DNA from: Burkholderiales bacterium
GTDB lineage: Bacteria > Pseudomonadota > Gammaproteobacteria > Burkholderiales > SG8-41
Direction: 5' to 3'
NCBI GenBank assembly: GCA_019744975.1
Contig: JAIETP010000027.1
Location: 1 to 64,000, forward strand
DNA length: 64,000 nucleotides
This document shows positions 1 to 9,681 of this stretch, in pieces. Numbering within the stretch: position 1 is the stretch's first letter; each line of letters starts with the position of its first letter. The notes beneath the pieces were generated by a model. It worked only from the letters and a program-made list of their open reading frames with translations, did no database searches and was not told where the DNA came from. Position numbers and translations under genes: made by a program.

Positions 1-2
1 CG

Positions 3-287
3 TTATTTCTTGATGTCGACGCGTTCGCGCAATTCCTTGCCGGCCTTGAAATGCGGCACGTATTTCGCGGGCACCTGCACCCGTTCGCCCGATTTCGGAT
101 TGCGCCCGGTACGCGGCGGTCGGTAATTGAGACCGAAACTGCCAAAACCCCGGATTTCGATGCGTTGACCCTGTGACAGGCTTTTCCCCATCGCATCGAG
201 AATCATCTTCACAGCAAGTTCGGCGTCCTTGGCCACAAGCTGCGGATAACGTGCCGCCAGTTTCGCAATCAACTCCGACTTGGTCAT
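3..287 (-). CDS. ihfB: Integration host factor subunit beta
   Basis: Beta subunit of the IHF heterodimer, a nucleoid protein that bends DNA sharply and helps recombination and sigma-54 promoters. The 94-residue product has the normal family length and begins [11 protein letters not shown]. The DNA-binding beta-arm region carries GFGSFGL and [13 protein letters not shown], with the intercalating proline in the RxGRNPK signature. It is the last gene of the rpsA operon, 16 nt after the rpsA stop, an arrangement common in proteobacteria. The stop codon lies at the very edge of the window, so no terminator can be seen. Confidence 0.96.
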   Translation of the reverse strand: MTKSELIAKLAARYPQLVAKDAELAVKMILDAMGKSLSQGQRIEIRGFGSFGLNYRPPRTGRNPKSGERVQVPAKYVPHFKAGKELRERVDIKK

Positions 288-303
288 GATGCTCCCTTAC
301 CTT

Positions 304-2034
304 TTATTGTTGAGTATTGGCCGTATCCATCTTGGCTTTGAGCAGGGCGCCAAGATTGGTGGTCCCCGAACTCGCCTGCTTGTTGTCCGAAGTCATCTTC
401 TGCATGGCCTCGGTCTCCTCCGCAAGGTCTTTCGCCTTGATCGACAGATTGATGGTGCGGTTCTTGCGGTCGACGTTGATGATCATCGCGGTCACCGAAT
501 CGCCTTCCTTCAGCTTGGTGCGGATGTCTTCCACGCGGTCACGCGAAACTTCCGACGCGCGCAGATAACCTTCCATGTCGCCTTCGAGGTGGATCACGGC
601 GCCCTTGGCGTCGATCGCCTTGACCGTGCCGGTAACCACCGAGTTTTTCTCGTGGCCGCCGACATAGTTGGTGAACGGATCACCTTCAAGCTGCTTGACG
701 CCCAGCGAGATACGCTCGCGCTCGACATCGATCGACAGCACCTGGGCTTCGACTTCCTCGCCCTTCTTGTAATTGCGCACGGCTTCTTCGCCGGGCACGT
801 GCCATGACAGGTCGGACAGATGCACCAAGCCGTCGATGCCGCCGGCGAGGCCGATGAAAATACCGAAGTCGGTGATCGACTTGATCTGACCCTTGACCTT
901 GTCGCCTTTTTTCGAGTTCATCGAGAACTCTTCCCACGGATTCGCCATGCATTGCTTCATGCCGAGCGAGATGCGGCGGCGGTCTTCGTCGATCTCCAGC
1001 ACCATCACCTCGACTTCATCGCCCAGCTGCACGACTTTGGAGGGATGTACGTTCTTGTTGGTCCAGTCCATTTCGGAGACGTGCACCAGGCCTTCGATGC
1101 CCGGCTCGATCTCGACAAACGCGCCGTAGTCGGTGAGGTTCGAAACCTTGCCGAACAGACGGGTGTTGGGCGGGTAGCGGCGCGACAGGCCGACCCACGG
1201 GTCCTCGCCCAGCTGTTTCATGCCCAGCGAGACACGGTTTTTTTCCTGGTCGAACTTCAATACTTTGGCGGTGACTTCGTCGCCGACATTGAGCATTTCC
1301 GACGGATGTTTGACACGGCGCCATGCGAGGTCGGTGATGTGCAGCAGGCCGTCGATGCCACCGAGGTCGACGAACGCGCCGTAGTCGGTGATGTTCTTGA
1401 CGATGCCCTTGACGGTCGCGCCTTCGCGCAGATTCTCGAGCAGCTTCTGCCGCTCTTCGCCCTGGCTCGCTTCGAGCACGGCACGGCGTGACACCACGAC
1501 GTTGTTGCGTTTGCGGTCAAGCTTGATGACCTTGAATTCCATTTCCTTGTTTTCGTACGGCGTCGTGTCTTTCACAGGACGCGTATCGACCAGCGAACCG
1601 GGCAGGAAGGCGCGGATGCCGTTGATCATCACGGTCAGGCCGCCTTTGACCTTGCCGCTGATCATGCCGGAGACGATGTTGCCCTTCTCGAGGGCATCTT
1701 CCAGTTCGTGCCAGGCGGCGAGGCGTTTGGCCTTGTCGCGCGACAGGCGGGTTTCGCCATGGCCGTCTTCGAGGGATTCGATGGCGACGCTGACAAAGTC
1801 GCCGGGCTTTACTTCAATCTGGCCGCGGTCATCATGAAATTCTTCGACAGCCACATAGCTCTCGGATTTCAGACCGGCATTGACCACCACAAAATTGTCA
1901 TCAATACGCACGACTTCGGCGGTAATCACTTCGCCGATGCGCATTTCTTTCGTCGCCAGGCTCTCTTCAAAGAGCGCGGCAAAACTCTCGGCAGGAATAC
2001 CGACAGGAGCAGCTTGTTGGGTTGTTTTCATCAT
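304..2034 (-). CDS. rpsA: 30S ribosomal protein S1
   Basis: S1 binds mRNA at the 30S subunit and allows initiation on weakly structured or SD-poor messages. I choose the start at 2034 (two consecutive ATG codons, [10 protein letters not shown]), giving 576 residues. The open frame extends upstream but loses family similarity there. Six S1 (OB-fold) repeats follow, visible as recurring blocks such as [19 protein letters not shown] and [19 protein letters not shown]. No purine-rich SD precedes the start. Instead there is a 7-bp hairpin about 22 nt upstream, reminiscent of the structured, autoregulated rpsA leader of E. coli. It lies between cmk and ihfB. Confidence 0.96.
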   Translation of the reverse strand: MMKTTQQAAPVGIPAESFAALFEESLATKEMRIGEVITAEVVRIDDNFVVVNAGLKSESYVAVEEFHDDRGQIEVKPGDFVSVAIESLEDGHGETRLSRDKAKRLAAWHELEDALEKGNIVSGMISGKVKGGLTVMINGIRAFLPGSLVDTRPVKDTTPYENKEMEFKVIKLDRKRNNVVVSRRAVLEASQGEERQKLLENLREGATVKGIVKNITDYGAFVDLGGIDGLLHITDLAWRRVKHPSEMLNVGDEVTAKVLKFDQEKNRVSLGMKQLGEDPWVGLSRRYPPNTRLFGKVSNLTDYGAFVEIEPGIEGLVHVSEMDWTNKNVHPSKVVQLGDEVEVMVLEIDEDRRRISLGMKQCMANPWEEFSMNSKKGDKVKGQIKSITDFGIFIGLAGGIDGLVHLSDLSWHVPGEEAVRNYKKGEEVEAQVLSIDVERERISLGVKQLEGDPFTNYVGGHEKNSVVTGTVKAIDAKGAVIHLEGDMEGYLRASEVSRDRVEDIRTKLKEGDSVTAMIINVDRKNRTINLSIKAKDLAEETEAMQKMTSDNKQASSGTTNLGALLKAKMDTANTQQ

Positions 2035-2055
2035 TGGAATCAGGAGGTTATCACA

Positions 2056-2072
2056 CCCGTTTGAGAAACGGG
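2056..2072 (-). promoter_or_regulatory. Hairpin in the rpsA 5' leader
   Basis: A perfect 7-bp inverted repeat, CCCGTTT and AAACGGG with a 3-nt loop, lies just upstream of the rpsA start, and no SD is visible between it and the ATG. In gammaproteobacteria the rpsA leader folds into hairpins that replace the SD and mediate repression by free S1. An equivalent role here is inferred from position only. Confidence 0.5.
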
Positions 2073-2127
2073 AGGGTAGTTGAAAAAAGCCATGGTCCTG
2101 GCGGCCCATGACGCCTGTTTGCTGCCG

Positions 2128-2808
2128 TTACGACTGGTTCGTGCTGCTTTTTTGATACTTTTGATACATATCCATGACCTGGGCCACCACGGCAGCCACC
2201 GGTATCCCGGTAGTGTCTATTTCAATGGCATCAGGGCACTTCAACAGGGGGGCCGTGGCGCGGTTGCTGTCGCGAAAATCGCGGTCACGGATGTCCTGCA
2301 AAAGGGCCGCCATACTAGCACCGGAGTCCTTTTCCATCAACTGCTTATGGCGCCTGAGCGCCCTCTCCTCGGCGGTCGCCGTCAGGTAGATTTTGAGTCC
2401 CGCATCCGGGAACACCACCGACCCCATGTCGCGACCGTCGGCCACCAGCCCCGGGGGTTGGCGAAAACCGTGCTGCAGCGACATCAGCGCCCGGCGCACA
2501 CCGGGCAAGGCCGCCACCCGCGATGCCGCAGCCCCGGCGACCTCGCCACGGATCTGGTTCGATACCTCCCGGGCATCGACAAAGACTTTATCGCCATTAA
2601 ATTTAACCTTTAAATTCAATGTGATATCAGTCATTTCTGAATCATTATCGAGATTCGCCCGGCGCTCTCCACCGACAAAACCGACGATCCGGTACAGCGC
2701 CCCGCTGTCCAGGTAATGAAATCCCAGGTGCTGCGCCACCGCCGCCGCGATGGTGCCCTTGCCCGATGCCGACGGACCGTCGATGGCGATGACTGGCGGC
2801 AAGCTCAT
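2128..2808 (-). CDS. cmk: (d)CMP kinase
   Basis: Phosphorylates CMP and dCMP to the diphosphates using ATP in the cytoplasm. The P-loop is near the N-terminus ([11 protein letters not shown], residues 8-18). The NMP-binding segments DSGALYR and [15 protein letters not shown] and the lid-region RALRRHKQL are also present. Its length of 226 residues is typical of bacterial Cmk. The start codon overlaps the aroA stop in an ATGA junction at 2805-2808, so the two are translationally coupled. rpsA follows, as in many proteobacteria. Confidence 0.96.
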   Translation of the reverse strand: MSLPPVIAIDGPSASGKGTIAAAVAQHLGFHYLDSGALYRIVGFVGGERRANLDNDSEMTDITLNLKVKFNGDKVFVDAREVSNQIRGEVAGAAASRVAALPGVRRALMSLQHGFRQPPGLVADGRDMGSVVFPDAGLKIYLTATAEERALRRHKQLMEKDSGASMAALLQDIRDRDFRDSNRATAPLLKCPDAIEIDTTGIPVAAVVAQVMDMYQKYQKSSTNQS

Positions 2809-4130
2809 GCGCTGATGCCCGCCAGCACCTGGAAATAATCGGGAAAAGTTTTGGCCACGCAGCCCGGATCATTGATCCGCACCGGCACCCCGCCCAAAGC
2901 CGCCAGCGAAAATGACATGGCCATGCGGTGGTCGTCGTAGGTGTCGATGGTGGCGGGCCGCCATTGCGTCGGCGGCGTGATTTTCAGGTAATCGGCGCCC
3001 TCTTCCACCGTCGCACCGAGTTTGACCAACTCAGCCGCCATCGCCGCGATACGGTCAGTTTCCTTGACCCGCCAGCTGGCGATATTGCGCAAGGTCGTGG
3101 TGCCGTCGGCAAACAGCGCGGCCACGGCCAGTGTCATCGCCGCGTCGGGGATGTGATTGCAATCGAGATCCACCGCGCGCAGCTTGCGGCGTTTTTTCGC
3201 CTCAGCACCTGCAGACGCTTCAATCCAGTGTTCATCCATGCTGACCGCGGCGCCCATCTGTTCCAGCGCCTCGGCAAAACGCACATCGCCCTGGGTGCTG
3301 TTGCGCCCCACGCCCTCAACACGAACCGGACCACCGCCGGTCAGGCCGCTGATCGCGCCCGCCGCGAGAAAATACGAAGCCGATGATGCATCCCCCTCGA
3401 CATAGAGTTCGCCGGGACTGACATAACGCGCAGCGGCCGGCACCGTGAATGAAGCCCAGCCGTCGCGCCCGACGGCCACGCCGAAACGGCGCATCGCATT
3501 CAGCGTGATCTCGACATAGGGTTTGGAAATCAGCTCCCCCTCTATGCGCACCCGCGTTTTTACGCCAAGCAGCGGCAAGGCCATCAGCAATCCGGTCAGA
3601 TACTGGCTGGACACATTGCCTCGTATGCTGACTTCCGTCTGTGACTTTATCTTGCCGGGATGGATTTTCAGCGGCGGAAAACCCGGATTGCCGGGGTAAT
3701 CGATCTGCGCGCCCAGCTGGCGCAAGGCATCGACCAGATCGCCGATCGGCCGCTCGTGCATGCGCGCGACACCGTCGATGCTGTATTCACCGCCGCACAG
3801 CGCAAGCACCGCTGTCAGTGGCCGCACCACGGTGCCGGCATTGCCGAGAAACAAATCAGCCTTTTTCACAGGGAAAACACCGTTGACGCCATAAACGGTC
3901 ATCGCGCGCGTTCCTGCGCTCTCGCAACGCACACCCAGTGCGCGCAACGCAGTCAGCATATAACCCGTGTCATCGGAATCCAGTACTTCGCGCAAGGTCG
4001 TCGTGCCCTGTGCCAGCGCAGCCAGCAGCAAGGTACGATTGGAAATGCTTTTTGATCCGGGCAGGCGCACCGTGCCGCGTACGGCGCGGATCGGTTGCAG
4101 ATCCAGGAATCCGGGTTTTGCCGCGCTCAT
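2805..4130 (-). CDS. aroA: 3-phosphoshikimate 1-carboxyvinyltransferase (EPSP synthase)
   Basis: Joins PEP to shikimate-3-phosphate, the sixth step of the shikimate pathway. The N-terminal motif [17 protein letters not shown] binds the substrates, [15 protein letters not shown] is the second signature, and the C-terminal half carries [18 protein letters not shown] and [11 protein letters not shown] start at 4130 ([12 protein letters not shown], 441 residues), whose ATG shares one base with the tyrA stop (TGATG). The frame stays open 7 codons further upstream, inside tyrA. It overlaps cmk by 4 bp downstream. Confidence 0.96.
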   Translation of the reverse strand: MSAAKPGFLDLQPIRAVRGTVRLPGSKSISNRTLLLAALAQGTTTLREVLDSDDTGYMLTALRALGVRCESAGTRAMTVYGVNGVFPVKKADLFLGNAGTVVRPLTAVLALCGGEYSIDGVARMHERPIGDLVDALRQLGAQIDYPGNPGFPPLKIHPGKIKSQTEVSIRGNVSSQYLTGLLMALPLLGVKTRVRIEGELISKPYVEITLNAMRRFGVAVGRDGWASFTVPAAARYVSPGELYVEGDASSASYFLAAGAISGLTGGGPVRVEGVGRNSTQGDVRFAEALEQMGAAVSMDEHWIEASAGAEAKKRRKLRAVDLDCNHIPDAAMTLAVAALFADGTTTLRNIASWRVKETDRIAAMAAELVKLGATVEEGADYLKITPPTQWRPATIDTYDDHRMAMSFSLAALGGVPVRINDPGCVAKTFPDYFQVLAGISA

Positions 4131-5023
4131 CAGCCGGGCTTGATCAACCATTTTGCCCGCGCTTTTTGCGCGGCACTGAACATATGCTCAAGCGATTCGC
4201 CGTCACCCGCCGCCAGTGCGGCACGTGCAGCCTCAAGCTCGCTGATGTAACCGTCGACCAGCGGCACCAGCGCCGCGCGGTTGGCGATGCAGATGTCGCG
4301 CCACATTTCCGGTGAACTGCCGGCGATGCGTACCGTATCGCGCAGGCCACCGCCGGAAAAACCAAGCAGGCGTTTGGCGTCGCGGCGCTGCGCCAGCAGG
4401 TTCACCAGTGCAAACGCCACGACATGCGGCAGATGGCTGACCGCACCGAAGATTTCATCATGCTCAGCTGCCTCAAGACGCACAATGCGTGCGCCGCAGG
4501 CCAGCCAGGCTTCGCGCACCAGGCGCACCGCGGCAGCCTTGGTTTCTTTTTGCGGCAACAGGATCAGATTGCGATCACGGAACAGTTCGGAAAACGCCGC
4601 ACCGGCACCGCTGTGTTCAGTGCCGGCGATCGGATGTGCCGACACGAATTGGGCAAAATGCGCGCCGAGATGGCGGCGCGCCGCGGCAATCACATCCTGC
4701 TTGGTGCTGCCGGCGTCCGTGACCACCGCATGTTTGGGCAAAGCCGGCGCGATGCGCGCAAAAATACCCGGCATCTGCCCCACCGGCGCACCGACCAGCA
4801 CCAGGTCGGCATCAGCAACTGCGCGTGCGACATCCGTCTCGGCTTTGTCGATCACGCCCCGCTTCAGCGCCAGTTGCAGGTTTTTGCGGCTGCGGCCGAC
4901 ACCAACCACCTGTTTGACCATGCGCGCTTTTTTCAGCGCCAGCGCAAACGAGCCGCCGATCAGGCCGACGCCGATGACGACGAGTTTATTGATGCGCTTA
5001 TTGTTGTGTTTATTGGCAGGCAT
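4130..5023 (-). CDS. tyrA: Prephenate dehydrogenase family protein
   Basis: NAD(P)-dependent oxidative decarboxylation of prephenate (or arogenate) to the tyrosine precursor. The Rossmann motif GVGLIGGS is at residues 18-25 and is followed by [17 protein letters not shown]. Conserved [16 protein letters not shown] and the C-terminal helical domain ([20 protein letters not shown]) are present. At 297 residues it is the short monofunctional form without a chorismate mutase or ACT domain. Whether it prefers prephenate or arogenate cannot be read from the sequence. It lies between hisC and aroA in the aromatic operon. Confidence 0.93.
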   Translation of the reverse strand: MPANKHNNKRINKLVVIGVGLIGGSFALALKKARMVKQVVGVGRSRKNLQLALKRGVIDKAETDVARAVADADLVLVGAPVGQMPGIFARIAPALPKHAVVTDAGSTKQDVIAAARRHLGAHFAQFVSAHPIAGTEHSGAGAAFSELFRDRNLILLPQKETKAAAVRLVREAWLACGARIVRLEAAEHDEIFGAVSHLPHVVAFALVNLLAQRRDAKRLLGFSGGGLRDTVRIAGSSPEMWRDICIANRAALVPLVDGYISELEAARAALAAGDGESLEHMFSAAQKARAKWLIKPG

Positions 5024-5077
5024 GGCTGTTCCGTTCAGACATTGCGACAGACAGGCTAGCTTATCGCGTGGCCGCCG

Positions 5078-6178
5078 TCAGCCCGCCAGCGCCTGCTGCA
5101 GTACTTCGAGGAAACGCGCGTTTTCGGATTCCAGCCCGATCGACACCCGCAGATGGTCGGGCATGCCGTAATTGGCGATGGGCCGCACGATGACGCCGGC
5201 CTTCAGCAGCTTCTGGAACACGGCGGCCGCGCCGGGCACCTTGAAGGTGATGAAATTGGCGTAGGACGGAATGTAATTGAGGGACAGCTGTTGTAATCCG
5301 GCAACAATCTGCCGCATGCCGCGCCGGTTGAGTTCGTAACTGTCACGGACAAAAACCTCGTCATCCAGCCCGGCGGCAGCTGCGGCCAGCGACAGACTGT
5401 TGACGTTGAAGGGCTGGCGCACGCGGTTCATCAGATCGGCGACGCCGGGCGCCGCCAGTGCATAACCCACGCGCAGGCCGGCCAGGCCGTAGACCTTGGA
5501 GAAGGTGCGCGTGATCATCAGGTTCGGATATTTTTTCAGCCAGCCGATGCTGTCGTAGCGGTGTTGCGGCTCGAGGTATTCGTTGTAGGCCTCGTCGAGC
5601 ACGACCAGCAACTGCGGCGGCAACTGCGCGATGAATGCCTCCAGCGTCGCGCCGTCAATGAAGGTGCCGGTCGGGTTGTTCGGGTTGGCAATAAACATCA
5701 GCCGGGTATCGGCACGCACTGCACGCGCCATCGCCGGCAGGTCATGGCCGAAATTGCTGGCCGGTACTTCGATACCCTTGGCGCCCATCGCCTGCACCGC
5801 CAGCGGATACACCGCAAAAGCATGTTGTGAATAAATCGCCGACAAATCCGGCGCGAGGAAGGAACGTGCCGCCAGTTCCAGCACGTCATTGGAGCCGTTG
5901 CCCAGGACGATGCCGTCCATGCCGACACCGAATTTCCGCGACAAGGCCTGCTTCAGTTCAAAACCGTTGCCGTCGGGATAACGCGCCAGGCCGTCGAGCA
6001 CCGCGCGTATCGCCAGTGCCGCTTTCGGGCTGACGCCCAGCGGATTTTCGTTCGACGCCAGTTTGACGATGCCGGATTCTTCGAGCCCCAGTTCACGGGC
6101 CAGCTCGGAAGTCGGTTTGCCCGGCAGGTAGGGTGCAATGGCCCGGATGTAACCGGGCGCGAGGTCGCAGACAGTCAT
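5078..6178 (-). CDS. hisC: Histidinol-phosphate / aromatic aminotransferase
   Basis: Fold-type I PLP aminotransferase of the HisC family, 366 residues. Visible features are [13 protein letters not shown] (residues 39-51), the PLP-binding NPNNPTGT, and the PLP lysine in [18 protein letters not shown]. Placement between pheA and tyrA rather than in a his operon suggests that this copy also transaminates phenylpyruvate, hydroxyphenylpyruvate or prephenate, as proposed for clustered HisC2 proteins. That role is inference. The upstream leader is AT-rich with no clear SD and contains the recurrent motif at 6190-6211. Confidence 0.9.
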   Translation of the reverse strand: MTVCDLAPGYIRAIAPYLPGKPTSELARELGLEESGIVKLASNENPLGVSPKAALAIRAVLDGLARYPDGNGFELKQALSRKFGVGMDGIVLGNGSNDVLELAARSFLAPDLSAIYSQHAFAVYPLAVQAMGAKGIEVPASNFGHDLPAMARAVRADTRLMFIANPNNPTGTFIDGATLEAFIAQLPPQLLVVLDEAYNEYLEPQHRYDSIGWLKKYPNLMITRTFSKVYGLAGLRVGYALAAPGVADLMNRVRQPFNVNSLSLAAAAAGLDDEVFVRDSYELNRRGMRQIVAGLQQLSLNYIPSYANFITFKVPGAAAVFQKLLKAGVIVRPIANYGMPDHLRVSIGLESENARFLEVLQQALAG

Positions 6179-6189
6179 TCTATTTTTAT

Positions 6190-6211
6190 CAATAAAATCA
6201 AATACTTATGA
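6190..6211 (+). repeat. Dispersed AT-rich motif, copy 1
   Basis: A 22-bp AT-rich string (CAATAAAATCAAATA followed by CTTATGA) in the hisC leader. It is identical base for base to 46294-46315, and close variants lie at 16257-16272, 22097-22116 and, on the minus strand, 48706-48726. Such recurrence in a GC-rich chromosome is unlikely by chance. Function unknown. Confidence 0.6.
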
Positions 6212-6226
6212 ATTAAGGCCAAAAGA

Positions 6227-7291
6227 TCAGCGTGCCGACGGATAGGAACCGAGAATTTTCAGGAACGAAGTCTTGCGCGCCAGCGCGGTAAGCGCGCGAG
6301 CCACACGCGGCTCCTGCTGGTGGCCCTCGATATCGACGTAGAACACGTATTCCCACAAACCGGTGCGCGCCGGACGTGACTCCAGTCGCGTCATGCTCAC
6401 GCCATGTTTCGCCAGCGGCGTCAGCAGGTCGTGCACCGCACCGGGTTCGTTGCGGGTCGACAGTACCAGCGAGGTTTTATCGCGGCCCGAGGGTGATACT
6501 TCTTCGGCACCGATCACCGCAAAACGCGTGGTGTTTTTCGGATCGTCTTCGATATTGCGCGCCAGCAGCTTGAGCCCGTACAGCGTCGCCGCAGTGCGGC
6601 TGGCAATCGCCGCCGAACGCCGGTCCCTGCTCGCCATTCTCGCGGCTTCGGCATTGCTGACCACTGCGATGCGTTCCGCCTGCGGCAGATTGCGCGACAG
6701 CCACTGCTGGCACTGCGCCAGGCTCTGGGTATGCGAATAGACTTTGTTGATGTTGTCGCGCCGCGCCGCCACACTCATCAGGCATTGCCGCACCGGCAGC
6801 ATCACTTCACCGCAGATGCGCGCGGAGGTGTTGAGCAGCAGGTCCAGCGTGCGCCCCACTGCGCCCTCGGTGGAATTTTCAACGGGAACAACGCCATAAC
6901 CCGCAGCACCCGTTTCGACGGCACGAAAAACCTCATCAATCGAGGCATGCGGCTGCGAGCCGGTGGCTGCGCCGAAATGTTTGACCACGGCTTCCTGGCT
7001 GAAAGTGCCTTCGGGACCGAGGTAAGCCACTGCCATCTGCTCCTCAAGTGCCCTGCAGGCCGACATGATTTCGGTGAACAGGCGGCTCAGCGCGGCACCC
7101 GACAGGGGGCCCTGATTCAGCTCCCGCACCCGGCGCAGCACCTGTGCCTCGCGTTCGGGTTTGTACGCTGCTGCACTGCCCTTGGCCTGCCAGGCCTGCT
7201 GCGCCAGTTTGGCGCGCGCCGACAGCAGCTGCACCAGACGCTCGTCCAGCGCATCGATCTTGCCTCGGATGTCCTTCAGTGAATCAGCCAT
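6227..7291 (-). CDS. pheA: Bifunctional chorismate mutase / prephenate dehydratase
   Basis: Converts chorismate to prephenate and then to phenylpyruvate. Residues 1-90 form the AroQ chorismate mutase helix bundle (IRGKIDALDERLVQLLSAR). Residues 91-270 are the prephenate dehydratase domain, starting VAYLGPEGTFS and including the catalytic-region TRFAVIG. The C-terminal ACT domain (from LVLSTRNEPGAVHDLL) carries the ESRP motif that binds phenylalanine for feedback inhibition. The length of 354 residues matches betaproteobacterial PheA. It lies downstream of serA and upstream of hisC. Confidence 0.96.
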   Translation of the reverse strand: MADSLKDIRGKIDALDERLVQLLSARAKLAQQAWQAKGSAAAYKPEREAQVLRRVRELNQGPLSGAALSRLFTEIMSACRALEEQMAVAYLGPEGTFSQEAVVKHFGAATGSQPHASIDEVFRAVETGAAGYGVVPVENSTEGAVGRTLDLLLNTSARICGEVMLPVRQCLMSVAARRDNINKVYSHTQSLAQCQQWLSRNLPQAERIAVVSNAEAARMASRDRRSAAIASRTAATLYGLKLLARNIEDDPKNTTRFAVIGAEEVSPSGRDKTSLVLSTRNEPGAVHDLLTPLAKHGVSMTRLESRPARTGLWEYVFYVDIEGHQQEPRVARALTALARKTSFLKILGSYPSAR

Positions 7292-7306
7292 GGACGAGCA
7301 TCGAAA

Positions 7307-8503
7307 TTAATTTGTCGGCAGATATCTTACCGCGAGCACACCCTTGATTGCCGCCAGTTCCGCAATCACCGCGTCCGGCACGGCGCTGTCGACGTCCACC
7401 AGCGTGTACGCCAGGTCGCCACGCGACTTGTTGAGCATGTTGTGGATGTTGAGGCTGGCGCGGGCCAGAGTCGTCGAAATCTGTCCGACCATGTTCGGCA
7501 CGTTGGCGTTGGCAATCGCAACGCGCCAGGCCGATTCGCGGTTCATTACCACGTCGGCGAAATTGACCGCGTTGCGGATATTGCCGTGTTCAAGAAAATC
7601 ACGGACCTGGTCGGCGACCATCACCGCGCAGTTGTCCTCGGCCTCGCGCGTCGATGCGCCAAGGTGCGGCAGAGCCACGACCTGGGGATGACCCAGGAGT
7701 TTCTGCGCCGGAAAATCACAGACGTAAGCACGCAGCCGTTTCGCGGCCAGCGCCTCGATCACGGCGCCGTTGTCGACAATGCCGTCACGCGAAAAATTGA
7801 GCAATACACTGCCCTTTTTCAGCAGTCCAGCACGTTTTGCATTGATCAGATCGCGCGTCGCCGACACCAGAGGCACATGCAAGGTGATGAAGTCGGCAGC
7901 TTTCAGCACTTCCTCGATGGTGTGCGCCTTGCGCACCTGCGATGGCAGGCTCCACGCCGCATCGACGGTGATTTCCGGGTCGTAACCCAGCACGTCCATG
8001 CCGAGCTTGATCGCGGCATCCGCCACCAGGCTGCCGATCTTGCCGAGGCCGATCACACCCAGCGTGCGGCCCGGCAGTTCGAGGCCGGCAAACTGTTTTT
8101 TGCCGTCTTCGACCAGCTTGTGCAAGACCTTGTCGTCTCCGCTGAGGCCATCGACAAAACGCGCCGCCGGCAGCAGGTTGCGCGCCGCCATCAGCAGCGC
8201 GGCAATGACCAGTTCCTTTACCGCGTTGGCATTGGCGCCGGGTGCGTTGAACACCGGCGCACCGCGCAGGTTCATCCTGTCGACCGGAATGTTGTTGGTG
8301 CCCGCCCCCGCGCGGCCGATGGCCTTGACGCTGGCGGGAATATCCATGCTGTGCATGTCATGCGAACGAACGAGGATCGCGTCTGGCGCCGCGGTATCGT
8401 TGCCAACCTGGTAAAGCTCCGCCGGAAACCGCTGCAGGCCGACGCCGGCAATCGAATTCAACGTGAGTATTTTCAACGGCGCAGGCTTCATCGCTTCAGC
8501 CAT
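7307..8503 (-). CDS. serA: D-3-phosphoglycerate dehydrogenase
   Basis: First step of phosphorylated serine synthesis: NAD-dependent oxidation of 3-phosphoglycerate. The nucleotide-binding motif [20 protein letters not shown] and the signature [10 protein letters not shown] are seen. The catalytic histidine lies near PHLGAST, and a C-terminal ACT domain of about 70 residues begins [12 protein letters not shown] place the start at 8503 (398 residues), overlapping the serC stop by 8 bp; an ATG at 8491 is an alternative. Together with serC it supplies phosphohydroxypyruvate and phosphoserine in one transcript. Confidence 0.93.
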   Translation of the reverse strand: MAEAMKPAPLKILTLNSIAGVGLQRFPAELYQVGNDTAAPDAILVRSHDMHSMDIPASVKAIGRAGAGTNNIPVDRMNLRGAPVFNAPGANANAVKELVIAALLMAARNLLPAARFVDGLSGDDKVLHKLVEDGKKQFAGLELPGRTLGVIGLGKIGSLVADAAIKLGMDVLGYDPEITVDAAWSLPSQVRKAHTIEEVLKAADFITLHVPLVSATRDLINAKRAGLLKKGSVLLNFSRDGIVDNGAVIEALAAKRLRAYVCDFPAQKLLGHPQVVALPHLGASTREAEDNCAVMVADQVRDFLEHGNIRNAVNFADVVMNRESAWRVAIANANVPNMVGQISTTLARASLNIHNMLNKSRGDLAYTLVDVDSAVPDAVIAELAAIKGVLAVRYLPTN

Positions 8504-9578
8504 TCCTGCGCTCAAATTCACGCATGAACTGCACCAGTGCCTGCACACCTTCGATCGGCATCGCGTTGTAAATCGATGCACGCATGCCGCCGACAGATCG
8601 GTGCCCCTTCAGCTGCGTCAAACCCGCCGCCTCGGTTTCCTTCAGGAAGGCCTTGTCCAGATCCGCGTTGCGCAGCGTGAACGGAATGTTCATCAGCGAA
8701 CGGTCATCCTTCGCCACTGGCGAATGATAAAACTCGGTCTGATCGAGATAATCGTAGAGCAGCCCGGCCTTGGCGCGGTTGATCTGCTCCATCTTCGCCA
8801 GGCCGCCCAGCTGCTTCAGCCACTGGAACACCAGACCCGCGACATAAATGCCGTAAGTCGCCGGCGTGTTCGACATTGAGTCGTTTTCCGCCTGCGTCTT
8901 GTAATTGAATACCGTCGGCGTGATCGGCAGCGCCTGACCGAGCAGGTCATCGCGCACGATGACGATGGTGACGCCGGCCGGGCCGATGTTTTTCTGCGCA
9001 CCGCCGTAGATCAATCCGTAACGCGACACATCCATCGGCCGCGACAGGATGTGCGAGGACATGTCGGCGACCAGCGGCACATTGCCGGTGTCGGGCACCC
9101 AGTGGAACTCGACGCCGCCGATGGTCTCGTTCGAGGTGATGTGGACATAAGCCGCATCGGGATCGAGCTGCCACTGCGCCTGTTTCGGCACATGGCTGAA
9201 GCTGGCAGCCTCGGAACTCGCCGCGACATTGACCCTGCAGTATTTCTTAGCTTCGGAAATGGCCTTTTTCGACCATTCGCCGGTGTTGATGTAATCCGCC
9301 TGGGTTTTGCCGCGCAGCAGATTCATCGGCACCACCGCGAACTGCGCGGATGCGCCCCCCTGCAGGAACAGCACCTTGTAGTTTTTCGGGATGTTCATCA
9401 GCTCGCGCAGGTCGGCTTCGGCCTGGGCGTGGATCTCGATGAACTCCTTGCCGCGGTGGCTCATTTCCATGACCGACATGCCGCTGCCGTGCCAATCGAG
9501 CATTTCCGCCGCCGCCTGCCGCAACACCGGTTCCGGCAATACCGCCGGTCCGGCGCTGAAATTGAATACTCTTGCCAT
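8496..9578 (-). CDS. serC: Phosphoserine aminotransferase
   Basis: PLP enzyme that transaminates 3-phosphohydroxypyruvate to phosphoserine and also acts in PLP synthesis on 3-hydroxy-4-phosphohydroxythreonine. The 360 residues match the family. The N-terminus [14 protein letters not shown] is typical, GASAQFA and the PLP lysine in [14 protein letters not shown] are present, and the C-terminal [14 protein letters not shown] closes the domain. It lies between gyrA and serA, with its ribosome entry just after a 94-bp inverted-repeat region. Confidence 0.96.
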   Translation of the reverse strand: MARVFNFSAGPAVLPEPVLRQAAAEMLDWHGSGMSVMEMSHRGKEFIEIHAQAEADLRELMNIPKNYKVLFLQGGASAQFAVVPMNLLRGKTQADYINTGEWSKKAISEAKKYCRVNVAASSEAASFSHVPKQAQWQLDPDAAYVHITSNETIGGVEFHWVPDTGNVPLVADMSSHILSRPMDVSRYGLIYGGAQKNIGPAGVTIVIVRDDLLGQALPITPTVFNYKTQAENDSMSNTPATYGIYVAGLVFQWLKQLGGLAKMEQINRAKAGLLYDYLDQTEFYHSPVAKDDRSLMNIPFTLRNADLDKAFLKETEAAGLTQLKGHRSVGGMRASIYNAMPIEGVQALVQFMREFERRNG

Positions 9579-9582
9579 AATT

Positions 9583-9676
9583 AGGATTGAAGATTGAGGA
9601 ATGTGGATTGAGTGATTCTCCGGTGAGGATTGCGTGGCGGGATTTTCTCAATCCTCAATCCGCAATCCTCAATCCT
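9583..9676. repeat. Imperfect 30-bp inverted repeat between gyrA and serC
   Basis: The left arm (9583-9612) and right arm (9647-9676) are built from repeats of GGATTGA and its complement, separated by 34 bp. The arms pair imperfectly over about 30 bp. The right arm itself contains two ATCCTCAATCC-like direct copies. It fills nearly the whole gap between the two genes. It may act as an attenuator or RNA processing hairpin, or be a mobile palindromic repeat; the sequence does not decide. Confidence 0.6.
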
Positions 9677-9681
9677 GCAGT

